Shown: positions 41,940 through 54,513 of the stretch, piece by piece
Position numbering within the stretch: the stretch's first letter is position 1
Layout of the letters: each line of letters opens with the position of its first letter
Source: Azorinus chamasolen
Lineage: Eukaryota > Mollusca > Bivalvia > Cardiida > Solecurtidae
DNA: 64,000 nucleotides
Assembly: GCA_963576725.1 (NCBI GenBank)
Contig: OY755241.1
Location: 29,328,853-29,392,852 of the forward strand
Direction: 5' to 3'
Notes under the pieces: model-generated
What the model saw: the letters and a program-made list of their open reading frames with translations, nothing else
Databases searched by the model: none
Told to the model about the DNA's origin: nothing
Position numbers and translations under genes: made by a program

Positions 41940-44900
41940 ATCCAAATTTGCTGCCAACGCTAGGACGTTTCGCGGGTGTTACCTTCTTTCATTGATCTCC
42001 TGAATTGTATTCATTTACGATATAAATCTATACATGTATTCTATGAAGGTAAATGAGGATAAACCTCGTGATCTTTGCTGTACGACAGCCACACGATTAC
42101 TGGTAATCAACACACGTTGGCGGAATTCAGCAAAACATGCTTGCTTTGTTCTTGATGTTTTACCTCATTCGTAATATCAGTACTTATAGTGCTATGGCTG
42201 TTGATACTGATTATTATCTCTGGTGATGTTCACCCTAACCCAGGTCCTTCTTTTGTTTCGTTCATTGCTGATACTAATTCCTTCTTATATTCCAGTAAAG
42301 TAGAAACTTTAGATACTTCCTGCCATTTATCTTTCGTACACTACAATGTTCAAACCATATACCATAAACTCGACGGTTTGAGTACGGAATTACAAGTTTT
42401 CGATATTCTCGGTTTTTCGGAAACCTGGTTGGATCATTCATTTTCAACCAGCGATCTTTTGATTGATGAAAAAGTAGTAAAGTCAAGTAGGCAAAGTCAC
42501 ATGCAAGATGCAACCTCCACCAAAACATATTCACTTCCTTAGCGTGAAGAACGTGAAGGTGAAAGTCACAGAGGCCTACTATTAGATACAAAAGACACAG
42601 TCCATTACACTAGAAGACCAGATCTTGAACCGCTGGGTATTGAATGCATTTGTGTGGAAATTTCCCTTAAAATCAAACGTATATTGTTTGGCCTTTTTTA
42701 CAGGCCACCTAACGTTAATTGTAACTACGACAGTATTATCGAAGACTTGTTTTTGATACTGGTTGTAAAGACATAATTACTGGTATCTTTAATTATAATT
42801 TATCAAATTAATATTCTCGCAAAACAGTAAATTATTGGTGTACCCAGTTTTCTTTAGTACAATGCATAGATGAACATACACACTTTACAGAAAACTCATC
42901 CTCTATTATCGACATCATTCTGGTCAATAACAGTGACAGTTTAATGTTATCCGGTGTTGGAGACCTATTCCGAGACCAAAATGTTCGCTACCATTGTCCT
43001 ATTTTTGGTATTTTAAATTACATAAGAATAAGTCATTTAAAAGTCGCGTATGGAATTATGATACAGGGCGATATGACCAGCTCAGGGAAATGGCTAGCCA
43101 GTCAGACTGGAACTCACTGTACGACTCGGACATAAACACACACGCAACTAACATTGGCAACCATATAAATAACATTTCCAAACAATGTATATTTAATAAA
43201 ATAGGTACTATAAAATCAAATGAGCCCTCCCGGATCACTGCTGCGATTAAACGCCAAATTAGAAAACGAAAACGCGCCTACAAACAAGCCAAACGTACCA
43301 ATTATATTCATCACTGGCAAAAAATTAGGAAAATTAGAAATAGAGCAACATCTATAATAAGAAAGTGTAAATCTGAAAGCCAAGATAAATTGACAAATGC
43401 AATAATTAACTAATTGTAATCGCTCTTCTAAATGCTGGTGGAATGTCCTCAAGCAATTTATCTATCCTCATCGTAAGACGAGCATACCTCCACTACAGTC
43501 TGGCAATCAGATGGTAATGAATGATATTGATAAAGCTAACCATTCGAACGATTGTTCAAGAACAGACACAAATAGATGACACACATACTACTCTTCAACA
43601 GTTGCCTGCTCCTGTATTTAGTCGTTCGTCATTTGTAATTGAATTAGAAGAGGTTGAAGAAATACTGCGCTCCCTATCAACAGGAAAAGCCATTGGCCCT
43701 GACGAAATTAATAACCGTGTATTAAATGAAATAGCTTGTGAAATAGCTCGACCTCTTTGTTTGTTTAACCAGAGTCTCGGACATTCCAGTGTTCCTAACT
43801 GTTGGGAAAAGGCGCATGTTTGTCCTGTCTTTAAGGCTGGCGATCACTCGATCGCATCAAACTACAGGCCCGTCTCCTTATTAAGCGCTGTTGACAAGGT
43901 GTTTGAAAATTCTTATAAAATAAGCATCTTTACAAGTTATTTCGGGCTAACAACGTCATTTCTGACGTTCAATCTGGTTTCATTACTGGTAACTCTACCA
44001 CCAACCAACTTGCCTATCTCTATAACACCTTTTCGATCGCTGTTGACTGTTGGTTGGAGGTCAGGGTGATCTTCTGCGACATCAGCAAAGCCTTTGAGAG
44101 TCTGAAATAAAGGTTTAATAGAAAAGCCCAAGGCCGCAGGAGTTGCGGGTGAGTTCTTGCACTGGTTTTCTAACTACTTATCAGAAAGCAACGTGTAATT
44201 TTACCTGGTACTTTCTCTGACTGGAAATGCATCACAGCTTGAGTACCTAAAGGGTTTATGCTTGGCCCTTTGCTGTTTCTAGTGTATATAAATAATATTG
44301 ATAATGACATTGGATGTAACATTCGATTGATTGCAGATGACACGAGTTTATTTATTGTAGGTAACCTTCCCGTTCATATGACATCTTGGGTGTCAATAAT
44401 GATATATTAAAAACTACCTCATGGGCGGAGAAATGTCTGGTTCTCTTCAATCCAAAGAAAACCAAGTCGCTAATTATCAATGGAAAAAAGTATCGAAACG
44501 ACCATCTACCCGTATATATGCAACATCATCAAATTCCAGAAGTAGACTCACATAAGCACCTTGGCGTTTCTCTCTCACGTGACCTAACTTGGCATTGTCA
44601 TGTTGAATATATTGCAACTAAGGCATGGACAAGAATAAATGGCATAAATTCTCTTTAGACAGATCTTTCCTTGAAATCATCTACATATCTTTCATTAGAC
44701 CTATTTTAGAATACGGTGATACTATATTTGACAACTGTAATATCAGAGAATGTAACAATTCAGAATTAATTCAATATGAAGCTGCCCGTATAGTGACAGG
44801 GGCAACTAAATTGGTATCTATTAATAAGTCATTGTATGAAGTTGTATGGAAATGCCTTGAAACCAGGCGAAAAAAACAGACTTATCCTCTTCTATAAAAT

Positions 44901-45860
44901 GGTGTTCCATTGAACTCCGCAATACCTCACAGAGTTGGTACCAGAAGTGGTCGAAAGGGTTTCTCGATAAAATCTAAGAAATGCTGGTGACATTCAGACT
45001 CTTGCCTGTCGCAAACCCATTATAGCAAGTATTTCCCCATGCAACAATACAGTAATTGAACAACTTTCCAGAAAGTACAAAACGTTCTTCATCTTTATAT
45101 GCATTAAAAAGTCATTGAATAACGATCTGCCTACTATTCCCAATTTTTTTATCACGGTGTCAGAAAATAGAAACTCCTTCACACGAGACTTCGTACAAAC
45201 TACAGTTCCTTGAATCATGACCTCTTCTCAAAGAATATCTCTGACACTGCTTTATTTACATGGGGTCACGTTGAAAACGCATCGCACTTCTTCCTCAGTT
45301 GCTACAGATATAACGATCAAAGAAAACAGCTTTTCGATGAAGTTGCCAGATTCACTACTGTGTCTCTTTCTATTTATTTCTCTTTGATGATCCATTTTTG
45401 AATTATGACACACACGTCAGTATAGTTGAAGCTGTTAACCGGTTTATCCAAACCTCGAAACGGTTCTAAGAAATTAAGTAACACTCGCTTTCTTCTGCTT
45501 GTGCTGGTTCTACTCGGAATACCATACCTCTCTTCATATGTGTGTCGATCCTTTGCTTATTGTTTTTAAACTATCATTTTTTCTTAAAGTACTTTTATTT
45601 GTACACTGGAATATTCTTAATAACTGATTTGGTTCTTTTATTGCAATTATTCTAGTTTAATAGATTGCATTAAGTTCTGTATAAAGCGAGTGTAGATGAT
45701 GCGTTGTTGGGAGAGAAACACACTAAGCAGTTTTGCTTTCGTTTCCATCCTCTTTTTCCTTTGTGTTTGTGCAATATTCATGCAAATATTTACAAATAAA
45801 ATATGTTTAAACCAAGTATATCAATAAATGATGATGGTATATAAATAAAAAGATAAGACA
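41940..45860 (+). mobile_element. Decayed CR1/Jockey-like LINE with 2A-like motif
   Basis: Coding remains run from about 42160 to 45400, and the AT-rich 3' end reaches near AATAAATGATGATGGTATA (45830). Motifs include GDVHPNPGP, LGFSETWLD, GKAIGPDEIN, SNYRPVSLLS, FCDISKAFE, GFMLGPLLFLVYINNI and ADDTSLF. Edges are approximate. The paralogous interval in unit 1 has no LINE, so it arrived after the duplication if this interval belongs to unit 2. Confidence 0.75.
42189..45401 (+). pseudogene. LINE ORF2 (endonuclease-reverse transcriptase), broken
   Basis: The N-terminal stretch WLLILIIISGDVHPNPGP is a hydrophobic run ending in a 2A-like motif; it is known in several APE-type LINEs. Canonical 2A peptides have Glu where His is found here. 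The endonuclease is interrupted at about 42480-42560 by a reverse family G fragment (CATGCAAGATGCAACCTCC). The reverse transcriptase is frameshifted several times (43521-44069, then other frames to the ADDTSLF box at about 44337) and continues with HLGVSLSRDLTWHCHV and FIRPILEYGD. Non-functional. Confidence 0.8.
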
Positions 45861-46285
45861 GTTTGTTTTAGTCTTGTTTGTTTTTGTCTTGTTTGCGTTT
45901 CCCCAATATACACTTAATCGTAATTCTAATTGGTATTAATATAAAGGATACAAGGAGAAATTGAAACCTTTTTTGCACAAGTATAGTCAACCAGCACAAT
46001 TATCACACTCGGAATCTATTGTTATAGCTGAACAATGCATTTCCACAACCAAATTACTTTTTCTGTTGCAAACAAGAGATTGACAAAGTGAAAACAGACC
46101 ACTTATATTTCTATTCCCGTCACATTAAATTTCAATTTAATTGTCACGTTAACTCGACCTTGTCAGGTGGCAAAAACACACAATAAAATATGCGAAACAT
46201 GAAAAATAATACAATAATGATACAAGTGAAAATATTTACACTAAGAAGGCTGTTTTAGTTGAGTATATACACATTTATTATTTAA

Positions 46286-46693
46286 ATTCTGAAGGGAGGT
46301 GATCCCCGGAGAGCAAAAATTGCAACACAAAAAGAGAAAATTGCAGACTCGGTTTTATTGAGTCTGTTCATGAACAGCAATTGAAAGTGCAACACTGCCC
46401 ACGCCCCCTAGCACCGGCTTAAGCGGTATTCAATTTTCAGAACAAGGAGTACTGAAATTCATGATCTCGAAGGATCAGAAGGTATAACAACACCGAGAAT
46501 GAAGTACGGGGCGACGTTTTACGGCCGCCATACAAGCACTTAACACCTGCTGTTGTGAAGATTATAAATTCTGAAGGGAGGTGATCCCCCGAGAGCAAAA
46601 ATTGCAACACAAAAAGAGAAAATTGCAGACTCGGTTTTATTGAGTCTGTTCATGAACAGCAATTGAAAGTGCAACACTGCCCACGCCCCTAGC
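46286..46693 (-). repeat. Family H repeat pair
   Basis: Two reverse copies (46286-46478, and 46565-46693 truncated) share GGGAGGTGATCCCCC-type ends and GAAAATTGCAGACTCGG. They are joined by an 86-bp linker with GAGAATGAAGTACGGGGCG. The unit-1 counterpart lacks both. An inverted linker-plus-H arrangement recurs at 47826-48062. Confidence 0.75.
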
Positions 46694-47010
46694 AATTTGT
46701 TTTCAAAATGACGAGTTGAAATGCCACTAATTTTCGTGCCATGTGTCATTTGATTCAAATCAGTTTCATTCAGTCTTTATATTTCATATAATAAAAACTT
46801 TTTTGTTCGTCTCCCGATTCAAAATCAGCCTCCTGGTTTAAATTGGAGCACGATGCTGCACTGGTAATGGTTGTTACTGTTTGGAAACTTGAGGGGGTCA
46901 TAACTGGTTTGATATCATTTAAGTATAATATACATAAATCTAAGGTGTGAATTGTTAAGAAATAGGGGTTCGAGTTTGAAAAACAATATGTGAGACAAAG
47001 CAGCTGTTGA

Positions 47011-47201
47011 ACTCTTTTGCTGCCAATGTCGCATCTTGCAAACAGTTTGAATCCAGATGAGACGTCGAGTAAATCGGCGTCTCATCAGTATCCAAACTGT
47101 TTGTTACTGTGACTTTGTTTTCGAAACAAAAAAGAAGTGTAAAATGAAAACTGCAGCTGACGACAAAAGTTGCAGACAAAATGTGGTAGCGAAAGCGTTA
47201 A
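47011..47201. mobile_element. Family A MITE
   Basis: AACTCTTTTGCTGCCAATG to GTAGCGAAAGCGTTAA with hairpin GATGAGACGTCGAGTAAATC. Orthologous in position to 6413-6632. Confidence 0.75.
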
Positions 47202-47234
47202 ACAGGAATCTTCTTTTGTAGCTTTAAGTTTGCA

Positions 47235-47765
47235 TCAAACCATTCTAAAAGTATCAGACTTTTCTAAAAGTGCATTAGATCATTCTAAAGGTATCAGACC
47301 AATCTAAATGTATCAGATCATTCTAAAGGTATCAGACCATTCTAAATGTAGCATATCATTCTAAATATATCCGATCATTCTAAATGTATTATATCATTCT
47401 AAAGGAATCAGATCATTAGAAAGTATCAGAGCATTCTAAATGTATCAGATCATATAAATGTAGCATAATTATCATTCTAAATGTATCAGATCATTCTAAA
47501 GGTATTAGACCATTCTAAGTGTAGCATATCATTCGAAATGTATCAGATCATTCTAAATGTATCAGCTCATTCTAAGGGTATCAGATCATTCTAAGGGTAT
47601 CATATCATTTTAAAGGTATCAGGAAGGTATCAGATCATTCTAAAGGTATCAGATCATTCTAAATGTAGCGTGAGTATCATTCTAAAAGTATCAGATCATT
47701 CTAAGGGTATCAGATCATTCTAAATGTAACATATCATTATAAAGGTATCAGATCATTCTAAAGTA
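47235..47765. repeat. Minisatellite, about 19-bp unit (expanded copy)
   Basis: Roughly 27 units of CATTCTAAATGTATCAGAT type, against about 15 in the unit-1 array at 6655-6957. An AAATGTAGCAT variant is found only here, which suggests local amplification. Confidence 0.9.
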
Positions 47766-47825
47766 TAATCTTATCAAAAGTATTGCTACAAAATATCAAA
47801 TGTTTGCTACTTTTGCTTTCGAAGG

Positions 47826-48062
47826 ATCTCACACTTTCAGATTGTATTTACTTCACAACAGCAGGTATTAAGTACTAACATGTGGTGGTCGTAAAAAGTC
47901 GCACCGTACTTCATTCTCAGTGTTGTTATATTTTATTGTCCTTCGGGATCATTAGTTTAGATGCTATTAGATTTGAAAATAGAATACTACTTAAGCCGGT
48001 GCTAGGGGCGTGAGTAGTGTTGCACTTTTAATTACTACTTATGAACAGACTCAATATAAAAT
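47826..48062 (+). repeat. Family H repeat with linker, forward orientation
   Basis: TTCACAACAGCAGGTATT and CGCACCGTACTTCATTCTC are the complement of the linker at 46479-46564. They are followed by the H segment TTAAGCCGGTGCTAGGGGCG to AACAGACTCAAT, where a family G copy abruptly begins. Confidence 0.65.
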
Positions 48063-48300
48063 AAAAAAAAATGAGGCATGCAGGATACACCACATACAGA
48101 ACAAACAGTCGCCCGAACAGCAACACAAGGAAACAGCAAATGTACATAACTATAAAAACATCAAGAGATGCACAAAGACAAAACAAACATACAATAGAGG
48201 GAAGATGGAAGTACCGCCTTGGAACGGTCAGTGACAAAAGTCACTGGGGGGGGGGGGTTAAACCGGTTCATGGGCGCACAACCTCACACTTATTCAAAAC
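48063..48300 (-). repeat. Family G repeat
   Basis: Reverse copy: GAGGCATGCAGGATACACC, GGAAGTACCGCCTTGGAAC, a G run at 48246-48257, then AAACCGGTTCATGGGCGC. Inserted in or next to the family H unit. Confidence 0.8.
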
Positions 48301-48798
48301 CGAATCTGCAAGTTTCTCTTTTAGCATTGCTACTTTTGCTTTCGAAAGATCCCCCACTTCCAGGTTATATTTATTGCTTTCGGTCTGGAAGTTTACTTTG
48401 ATAATGTTCTTATGCTAGGCTCTGTTACAAACTACAGTGGCACCTACAATGTTACCATGTGCGCAATAAGCGGTCATTCATTTTTTGAGCATAGACGACT
48501 TAAAAAGCAGGTGGTTGTTTAATGAAGGGCAAATAATGCTCCTATAGAACTATTGACCTGAATTAAGCTGCCATCTATCTTATAGACCCATAATTAGACC
48601 TATTTATGATGACCGCTTAAGACAGGGTCTACAGTACAAATCCCTCTCATGAGAGCTTCTCATGAGAGCTTCCCATGCTTATTTCATCACCAATTTATCT
48701 AGTATGCCGTAAAGTACGAATTGAATCCCATTTGCAAACAGTTTGGATCTAGATGAGACGCATAGTATCTCCAAATATAAACAGACATTATTTCATGT

Positions 48799-49044
48799 TT
48801 AAACATTTCCTTCATATACTCGTGTTTTCACGCATTTGCAAACAGAATATACCCAAATCATACGGCTCCAATAGGAGCAGTCCGCTCAGGGTCTGCTCTG
48901 TTTGCTAATGGAATTTGAAAGATCCGTTTCTTTTTCTAAAACGGCTACAGTGTACTACCTTTCATATTTCATTGTAACTATTTTCCCATAGATATTCAGT
49001 AGGTATTGAACTTTAGAATAAACGTAGAACAAGGAAAGGGTTAA
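48799..49044. mobile_element. Family B TTAA MITE, full length
   Basis: TTAAACATTTCCTTC to CAAGGAAAGGGTTAA, hairpin around ATACGGCTCCAATAGGAGC, and ATATTCAGTAGGTATTGAA to its right. It occupies the position filled by a family D MITE in unit 1 (7671-7897). Confidence 0.85.
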
Positions 49045-49652
49045 GTTTATTTGCACCTGACCCGCATTTGTACACATGATTGATTCAGATGAGACGCTTG
49101 GTAACTCGGCATCTCATCAAGATATCAACTGTATGACAGTTGTTACTCAAAACTTTGATCGAGATACTGTAGATATTTTAGATATATGCCCAAGATGGGT
49201 GGCAAGATAAAGATTACTACAAGATCAACAGCAGAACGAATTCCAACAATCATATCCATGCACACATATGAGAGAGAAAAAGGTCTGTTTTGTTTTTTAT
49301 TAATAATCACATTAAAAATCGTTGAGTAATAACTAGTATATTCGGCCATTATTCAACAGGCAGGCAGTTGCAATATTAGCACTCAGTGAATTTTGCAGCA
49401 GGTAGTATTACACTTTTATCTTAGTTAATCTGACAGGACGGACGGTGGGTGATGTCCCAATCCATTTAGCTATGACCATGATCACCAAACTAATGTTTCA
49501 GTTCTATGCAGCTTCAGCTAGAAAAGTCTTCTGAGAACTATTCCGGACGAGCCCCAAAAGAAACACAAACTACTTTATGCACAAATACTATGTTATGGAG
49601 CCTTTTATCTTAGGCTAGTGCTGTCTTATATGGTAGTGGAAGTACAGACAGT

Positions 49653-50429
49653 GTGTTTAAAGACTCAAATATGGCCGAAGGAACATCGAAGTCTGAGCCG
49701 ACGAACGCCGATATTATGGAATATTTGAAAAAGATTAACAGTAGGATCGGTGTAGTTGAGGACAAATTAAGGACACTTAGTGCACTGGAGCAGAAGGTCG
49801 ATGGGTTTGAGAAGGAATTAAGGAAGATATGGGTGACGATGGAGGACCAAAATAAGAAGTTGGATCAGAGAGTGGCGGATGTAGAAGTGCGGACGGAAAG
49901 TGTTGACTTCAGCGTTTCGCAGCTTACAGATCGGGTGGCGGACTTAGAGCAGAAACGTGATGAACTGAAAAACGAGGTAGTGTACCTTACTTCTCAGTCT
50001 ATGAGGAACAATTTGTTATTTACGAACGTTGCAGAAGATGATGGTGAGGTGCCTGCCAGAACGGAGGAGAAGCTGAGGTTACACTTAATTGACAATCTGA
50101 AGATCGCTGAGGATCTAGTGGCTAGAATGGGATTCGAACGCGTACATTGGACCGGGGAGAAGAAGGAAGGAAAAGTGAGGACTATAGTTGCTAAATTTGT
50201 GTTATTTAAGGAAAGAGAACTGGTTAGGAAACAGTGGAAAAAATTGAGGGTACAAAATATAAAAAAAATTGAGGGTACAAAATATCATATGTTCGAAAAG
50301 TTTCCGAAGGAGGTCGTTGAAAAGAGGAAAAAACTTGTACCGATTATGAAAGACTATAGGAAGAAAGGTAATGAGGCGTGGATAGCCTACGACACCATGT
50401 ACGTGAACGGTAAGCCCGTTAAGAAATAG
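49653..50429 (+). CDS. LINE ORF1 protein (coiled coil and L1-type RNA-binding region)
   Basis: Uninterrupted 258 residues, from MFKDSNMAEGTSKS; the Met at residue 7 is an alternative start. Residues about 25-110 show heptad-like coiled coil (KLDQRVADVEVRTESVD, LTDRVADLEQKRDELKN). SMRNNLLFTNVAED at about 115-128, then FERVHWTGEK, IVAKFVLFKERE and FEKFPKEVVEKR, follow the L1-ORF1-like RRM/C-terminal pattern used for RNA binding and chaperone function. A local tandem duplication of about 25 nt (GAGGGTACAAAATAT twice, 50246-50284) adds about eight residues before the FPKEV block. It ends in TAG at 50427-50429, and ORF2 follows in the same frame. Confidence 0.75.
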   Translation: MFKDSNMAEGTSKSEPTNADIMEYLKKINSRIGVVEDKLRTLSALEQKVDGFEKELRKIWVTMEDQNKKLDQRVADVEVRTESVDFSVSQLTDRVADLEQKRDELKNEVVYLTSQSMRNNLLFTNVAEDDGEVPARTEEKLRLHLIDNLKIAEDLVARMGFERVHWTGEKKEGKVRTIVAKFVLFKERELVRKQWKKLRVQNIKKIEGTKYHMFEKFPKEVVEKRKKLVPIMKDYRKKGNEAWIAYDTMYVNGKPVKK

Positions 50430-53400
50430 GATTTTCAAGGGGGTGATCTGCGCATTCTCTCCTGGAATGTAAACGGACTGACAAATTGTAAAAAGGATGA
50501 TGGAAATTTTGTAGATATTATAAATAGTAACGATATATGTTTTCTGTATGAAACTTGGACGCATTCCAATAGTAATAGTACAAAAATGAGTCATAGTAAT
50601 GTTGACTTGAATGGTTTTATTTTACATAATTTCTATAGAAAATTTCAGCATCGTAATGCCAAGCGCTGTAGCGGTGGAGTTGTTTTATATTACAGAGATA
50701 ACATTAAAGCTGGTATTGAAATAATCAAAAACCACTCGGACACCATCATTTGGCTGAAGCTTGATCATGAGTTTTTCCATCTGCAGAGTGATGTTTATAT
50801 ATGTGGTGCGTATATTTGGGGTGAGGATTCACCTGCTTATAATATTGAGAATATAGACTTATTTGAAATTTTAGAAAATGATATTTCTGAGTTGGAATGC
50901 CTTGGATCTGTTTTATTGCTGGTGATTTAAATAGTAGGGTCGGCAATAAAAATGATTTTATTGTACATGATAGTGTAAATTCAGTATTTGATGATGTATA
51001 CTATAACCCGGACGCTACCCCGTCCAGGGCCTCGGTTGATAATGTAAGCAATAGTCATGGGGTAAAACTGCCTGACCTGTGTAAATCAACATGTATGCGA
51101 ATTGTAAACGGTCGTATGGGCAATTCAAACAGTTACACTTTTGTGTCCACTAAGGGAGCTTCAATAATAGATTACGTTTTAACGCACGAGCACAACTTTA
51201 CCTTGATAAAGGATTTTTTTATTCAGTCAATCAATGAATGGAGTGACCATACGCCGTTGCAAGTTGTATTAAACTGTGATTTTGACACAAGCAAACAGTC
51301 TGATATGCATGTGGTAAAATATAGATGGAATAACGCTCATGCTGATACTTTTCGCACTAGACTGATTTCAAAGTTACCTGATCTTAACAATGTGTTGTAT
51401 AATGTAGACCCTACTAGCCGGGACTCTATAAACACGTTAGTTTTAAGGAAGGTAGCTGATCCCTTATTTGCAAACCGTTGTAGTAACAATTATAAGGTTC
51501 AGTTTGTTTTGAATCGGCTGAATGGTTCGATACAGAATGCATTAATACAAGAAGCGTGTATCTAGAAGCGTTACGTGTTTTTAACCATTGTAAGAATGAT
51601 GAAAATAGGTATAGATTTTGTAAATGTAAAAAGGAGTATAAAGACCTTGTTCGTAAAAAGAAACGGATGTATTACAATAAAAAGATGGCTGATTTAGAAA
51701 AATTAAAACATAGTAATCCAAAGCAGTTTTGGAAATATTTCAAAACGAAAAATGTACGAAGTGGAAGTACATGTAATATACCTTTAGACGAATTCAAGGA
51801 GTATTTTGAGAATATAACTGGAGATTTTTTTAATCTTAGTAATGATGAAGCTGGAGCATTTCGTAGTGAGAATAATTTTAACAACACAGACGTTTCTTTT
51901 ACTGAACTTGATCAGCCAATTACGATTAGCGAAATTACAAATACTGTTAGAAAATTGAAGCGTGGTAAGTCTACTTGTAGTGATTGTTTATTGAACGAGT
52001 AGTTTTTGGAAAGTATTGATATAATAGGAGCCCATTTATGTGACTTATTTAATGCAATTTTGGACTCTGGCTTTTATCCAGAAAAATGGACAGAGGGCGT
52101 TATTGTACCTCTACATAAGAAAGGTAGTGTTGATGATGCTAATAATTATAGAGGCATCACACTGCTTAGTTGTTTATCAAAATTATTTACATCCGTACTT
52201 CATAAACGTATTGAAGCATTTTGTGAAAATAACAGTGTTATTTCCGATGCACAATTTGGTTTTCGGAAAGGGCGCTCTACTGTGGACGCTGTATATGTTT
52301 TAATGTCTCTAATACAGAAATATTTGAATGATAACAAACGGTTATATGTCGTGTTTGTAGATATGATGAAATCCTTCGATTCTATTTATAGAAATGGTTT
52401 ATGGTTGAAAATGTACAGACTTGTATTCAAGGAAAAATATTGAGAATTATAAGGGATATGTACCAGAAAGTAAATTCATGTGTTAAATTATGTACTAGCT
52501 ATTCAGACTATTTTACATATGCTGTTGGCTTGAGGCAAGGGGAGGTAACTTCGCCGATATTATTTTCTCTCTTTGTAGAGGATTTAGAATTATATTTGCA
52601 AGACAAAGTTGGCTCAGGTCTTATATTAGATGATATAGTGTTAATATTACTTCTGTTTGCAGATGACATGGCTATTCTAGGTAATTCACCTTCAGAATTA
52701 CAAAATCACTTAGATATGTTACATACTTATTGTAGTACTTGGGGTCTTAAGGTTAACACCGCTAAAACAAAGGTTGTAGTATTCCGTAAGCGTGGCCGTT
52801 TGTTACAAGGTGAACATTGGACCTATGACGGCCTAAATATAGATGTTGTTGACGATTTTAACTATTTAGGCACTGTTTTTAATTATACAGGTAATTTTAC
52901 GCTAAACCAAGAACATTTAATAGGTAAAGCATTTAAAGCTTTAAACATTTTATTATATAATTGCGGGAAATTTGATTTAAATCCCAAAACACTGTGCCAG
53001 TAATTTGATGTTTTCGTTGGTTCTATTTTAGGCTATGCTTCGGAAAGCTGGGGTTATACTAAATCAAAGGAGATAGAGAGAATACATCTTAAATTTTGTA
53101 AAAGATTGTTGAGAGTAAAAATAAATACATGTACTGCAGGAGTATATGGGGAGCTTGGGCGCTATCCATTATATGTTTCGCGCTATATCAGAATTATTAA
53201 ATATTGGTGCAAACTTAAAAATTCTGATAATATAATATTAAAATCTGTATATGAACAAGGTCTGCTTGACTGCATGAAAGGGTACAAGAATTGGGTGTCG
53301 AATGTTAAGAAACTTCTCAGTGAATTTGGGTTTGCTTATGTATTTGATAATAGCTATATTGATAACCCTAATTTGTTTGTTAATGAGTTTAAAACTAGGT

Positions 53401-53852
53401 TAATTGATAACTCTAAACAAGAGTGGACCGGTGTACTGCATCGTAGTTCTGTGCTTAGTAGTTATAACTTTTACAAGATGCAGTTTGGTTATGAGGAATA
53501 TTTAGAAATATTACCTAGAAAATATAGATTTTATTTTTGTAGATTAAGGCTGTCTGTACATCCATTTCGTATGCAAACTGGCCGTTATAGTAGAAATAGC
53601 GTGCCACGTGACGAAAGATATTGCCAGTGTTGTAATTCTTTTGATCTAGAAGACGAATACCACTTTGTATGTATATGTCCTTGTTTTGGTGATATACGTA
53701 GTAAATATATCAGTAAATATTACTATACTAGACCATCTATGTATAAATATTTAGAACTACTTAATACGCATAATAAATCTAATCTGATAAAAATATCACT
53801 CTTTGTAAAAGAAGCTATGTCCTTACGAAATGTTATTTTAAATTCCGGTTGA
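50430..53852 (+). pseudogene. LINE ORF2 (endonuclease-reverse transcriptase), broken
   Basis: The frame opens directly after the ORF1 stop: DLRILSWNVNGL (50445), ETW, then IAGDLNSRVGN (50910) and EWSDHTPLQV (51237) of the APE endonuclease. The reverse transcriptase has KRGKSTCSD, NNYRGITLLSCLSKLF (52141), FGFRKGRSTVDAVY, FVDMMKSFD and LFADDMAILGN (52656). The C-terminus has YCQCCNSFDLEDEYHFVCICPC (an HCCC-type cluster). Frameshifts are near 50905, 51560 and 52430; in-frame stops are at 52000-52002 (TAG) and about 53001-53003 (TAA). Few lesions relative to the other LINEs here suggest it is the youngest of them. Confidence 0.85.
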
Positions 53853-54513
53853 TTTCTAGATAAAATATGGTCATCCTCGTTATCTGAATTCCAACTTAAA
53901 AACCGTAGTAAAACCAAACTGAAACTTTTGCTTTGTATATTTTCTGTTGCCTTGTAAATATTCACGTGTTATTAATATGATGTACAATGTAAACTAGACG
54001 ATATACATTATGTATAAGTCATGAATAAAATATCTGTTCTGTTCTGTTAAAAAAATGATATCTCAGCCTTTGAGCCAATGATCAAACAATAAACTATAAC
54101 TGTGAACAACTACTACAGCCCCAAGCCAGCAAGACGGCTGGTCAATGTTTCAAACTGCAAAATGGTGTTTGGAACACACTCCTCAAGCTTTGTCATGAAA
54201 CTGTATAAATGAGAGCTATAATCCTAGAATATGTGATTTGTCATGATACCCTTAGCATCAAACTCGGTTGAAACTATCTCCACACTATCGTGACTTCAAA
54301 TTTATATCAGACCTCGTTCTACAATATGCTTGAAACATGTCTCGAAGCATGCATGGATCCCTATGCTCTGAAAACTATCTTGAACAGTGTATGAAACCAT
54401 TTTTGGTCTGGTACCTGCTTGAAGCAGTTGATAAAACCTAATGTTTTGAAGCCCGCTTGGAGTATGCATGTATGAAGCCGTCACTGGAGATTTTTGAATA
54501 ATTTGCGCTAGTC

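Larger units (their letters stand above)
49599..54054 (+). mobile_element. LINE retrotransposon with intact ORF1 and broken ORF2
   Basis: Bounded by comparison with unit 1, where ACAAATACTATGTTGTGG runs almost straight into ATGATATCTCAGC (9196-9220). The length is about 4.46 kb. The 5' region is short (54 nt before ORF1). The 3' end is ATGAATAAAATATCTGTTC with TCTGT repeats and A's. No clear target duplication is seen. APE-type non-LTR element, clade not resolved. Confidence 0.85.

Noticed and set aside
49590..54065. Target-site duplication for the LINE
   Set aside because: Comparison with the unfilled paralogue shows no repeated bases at the edges; six bases appear lost instead.
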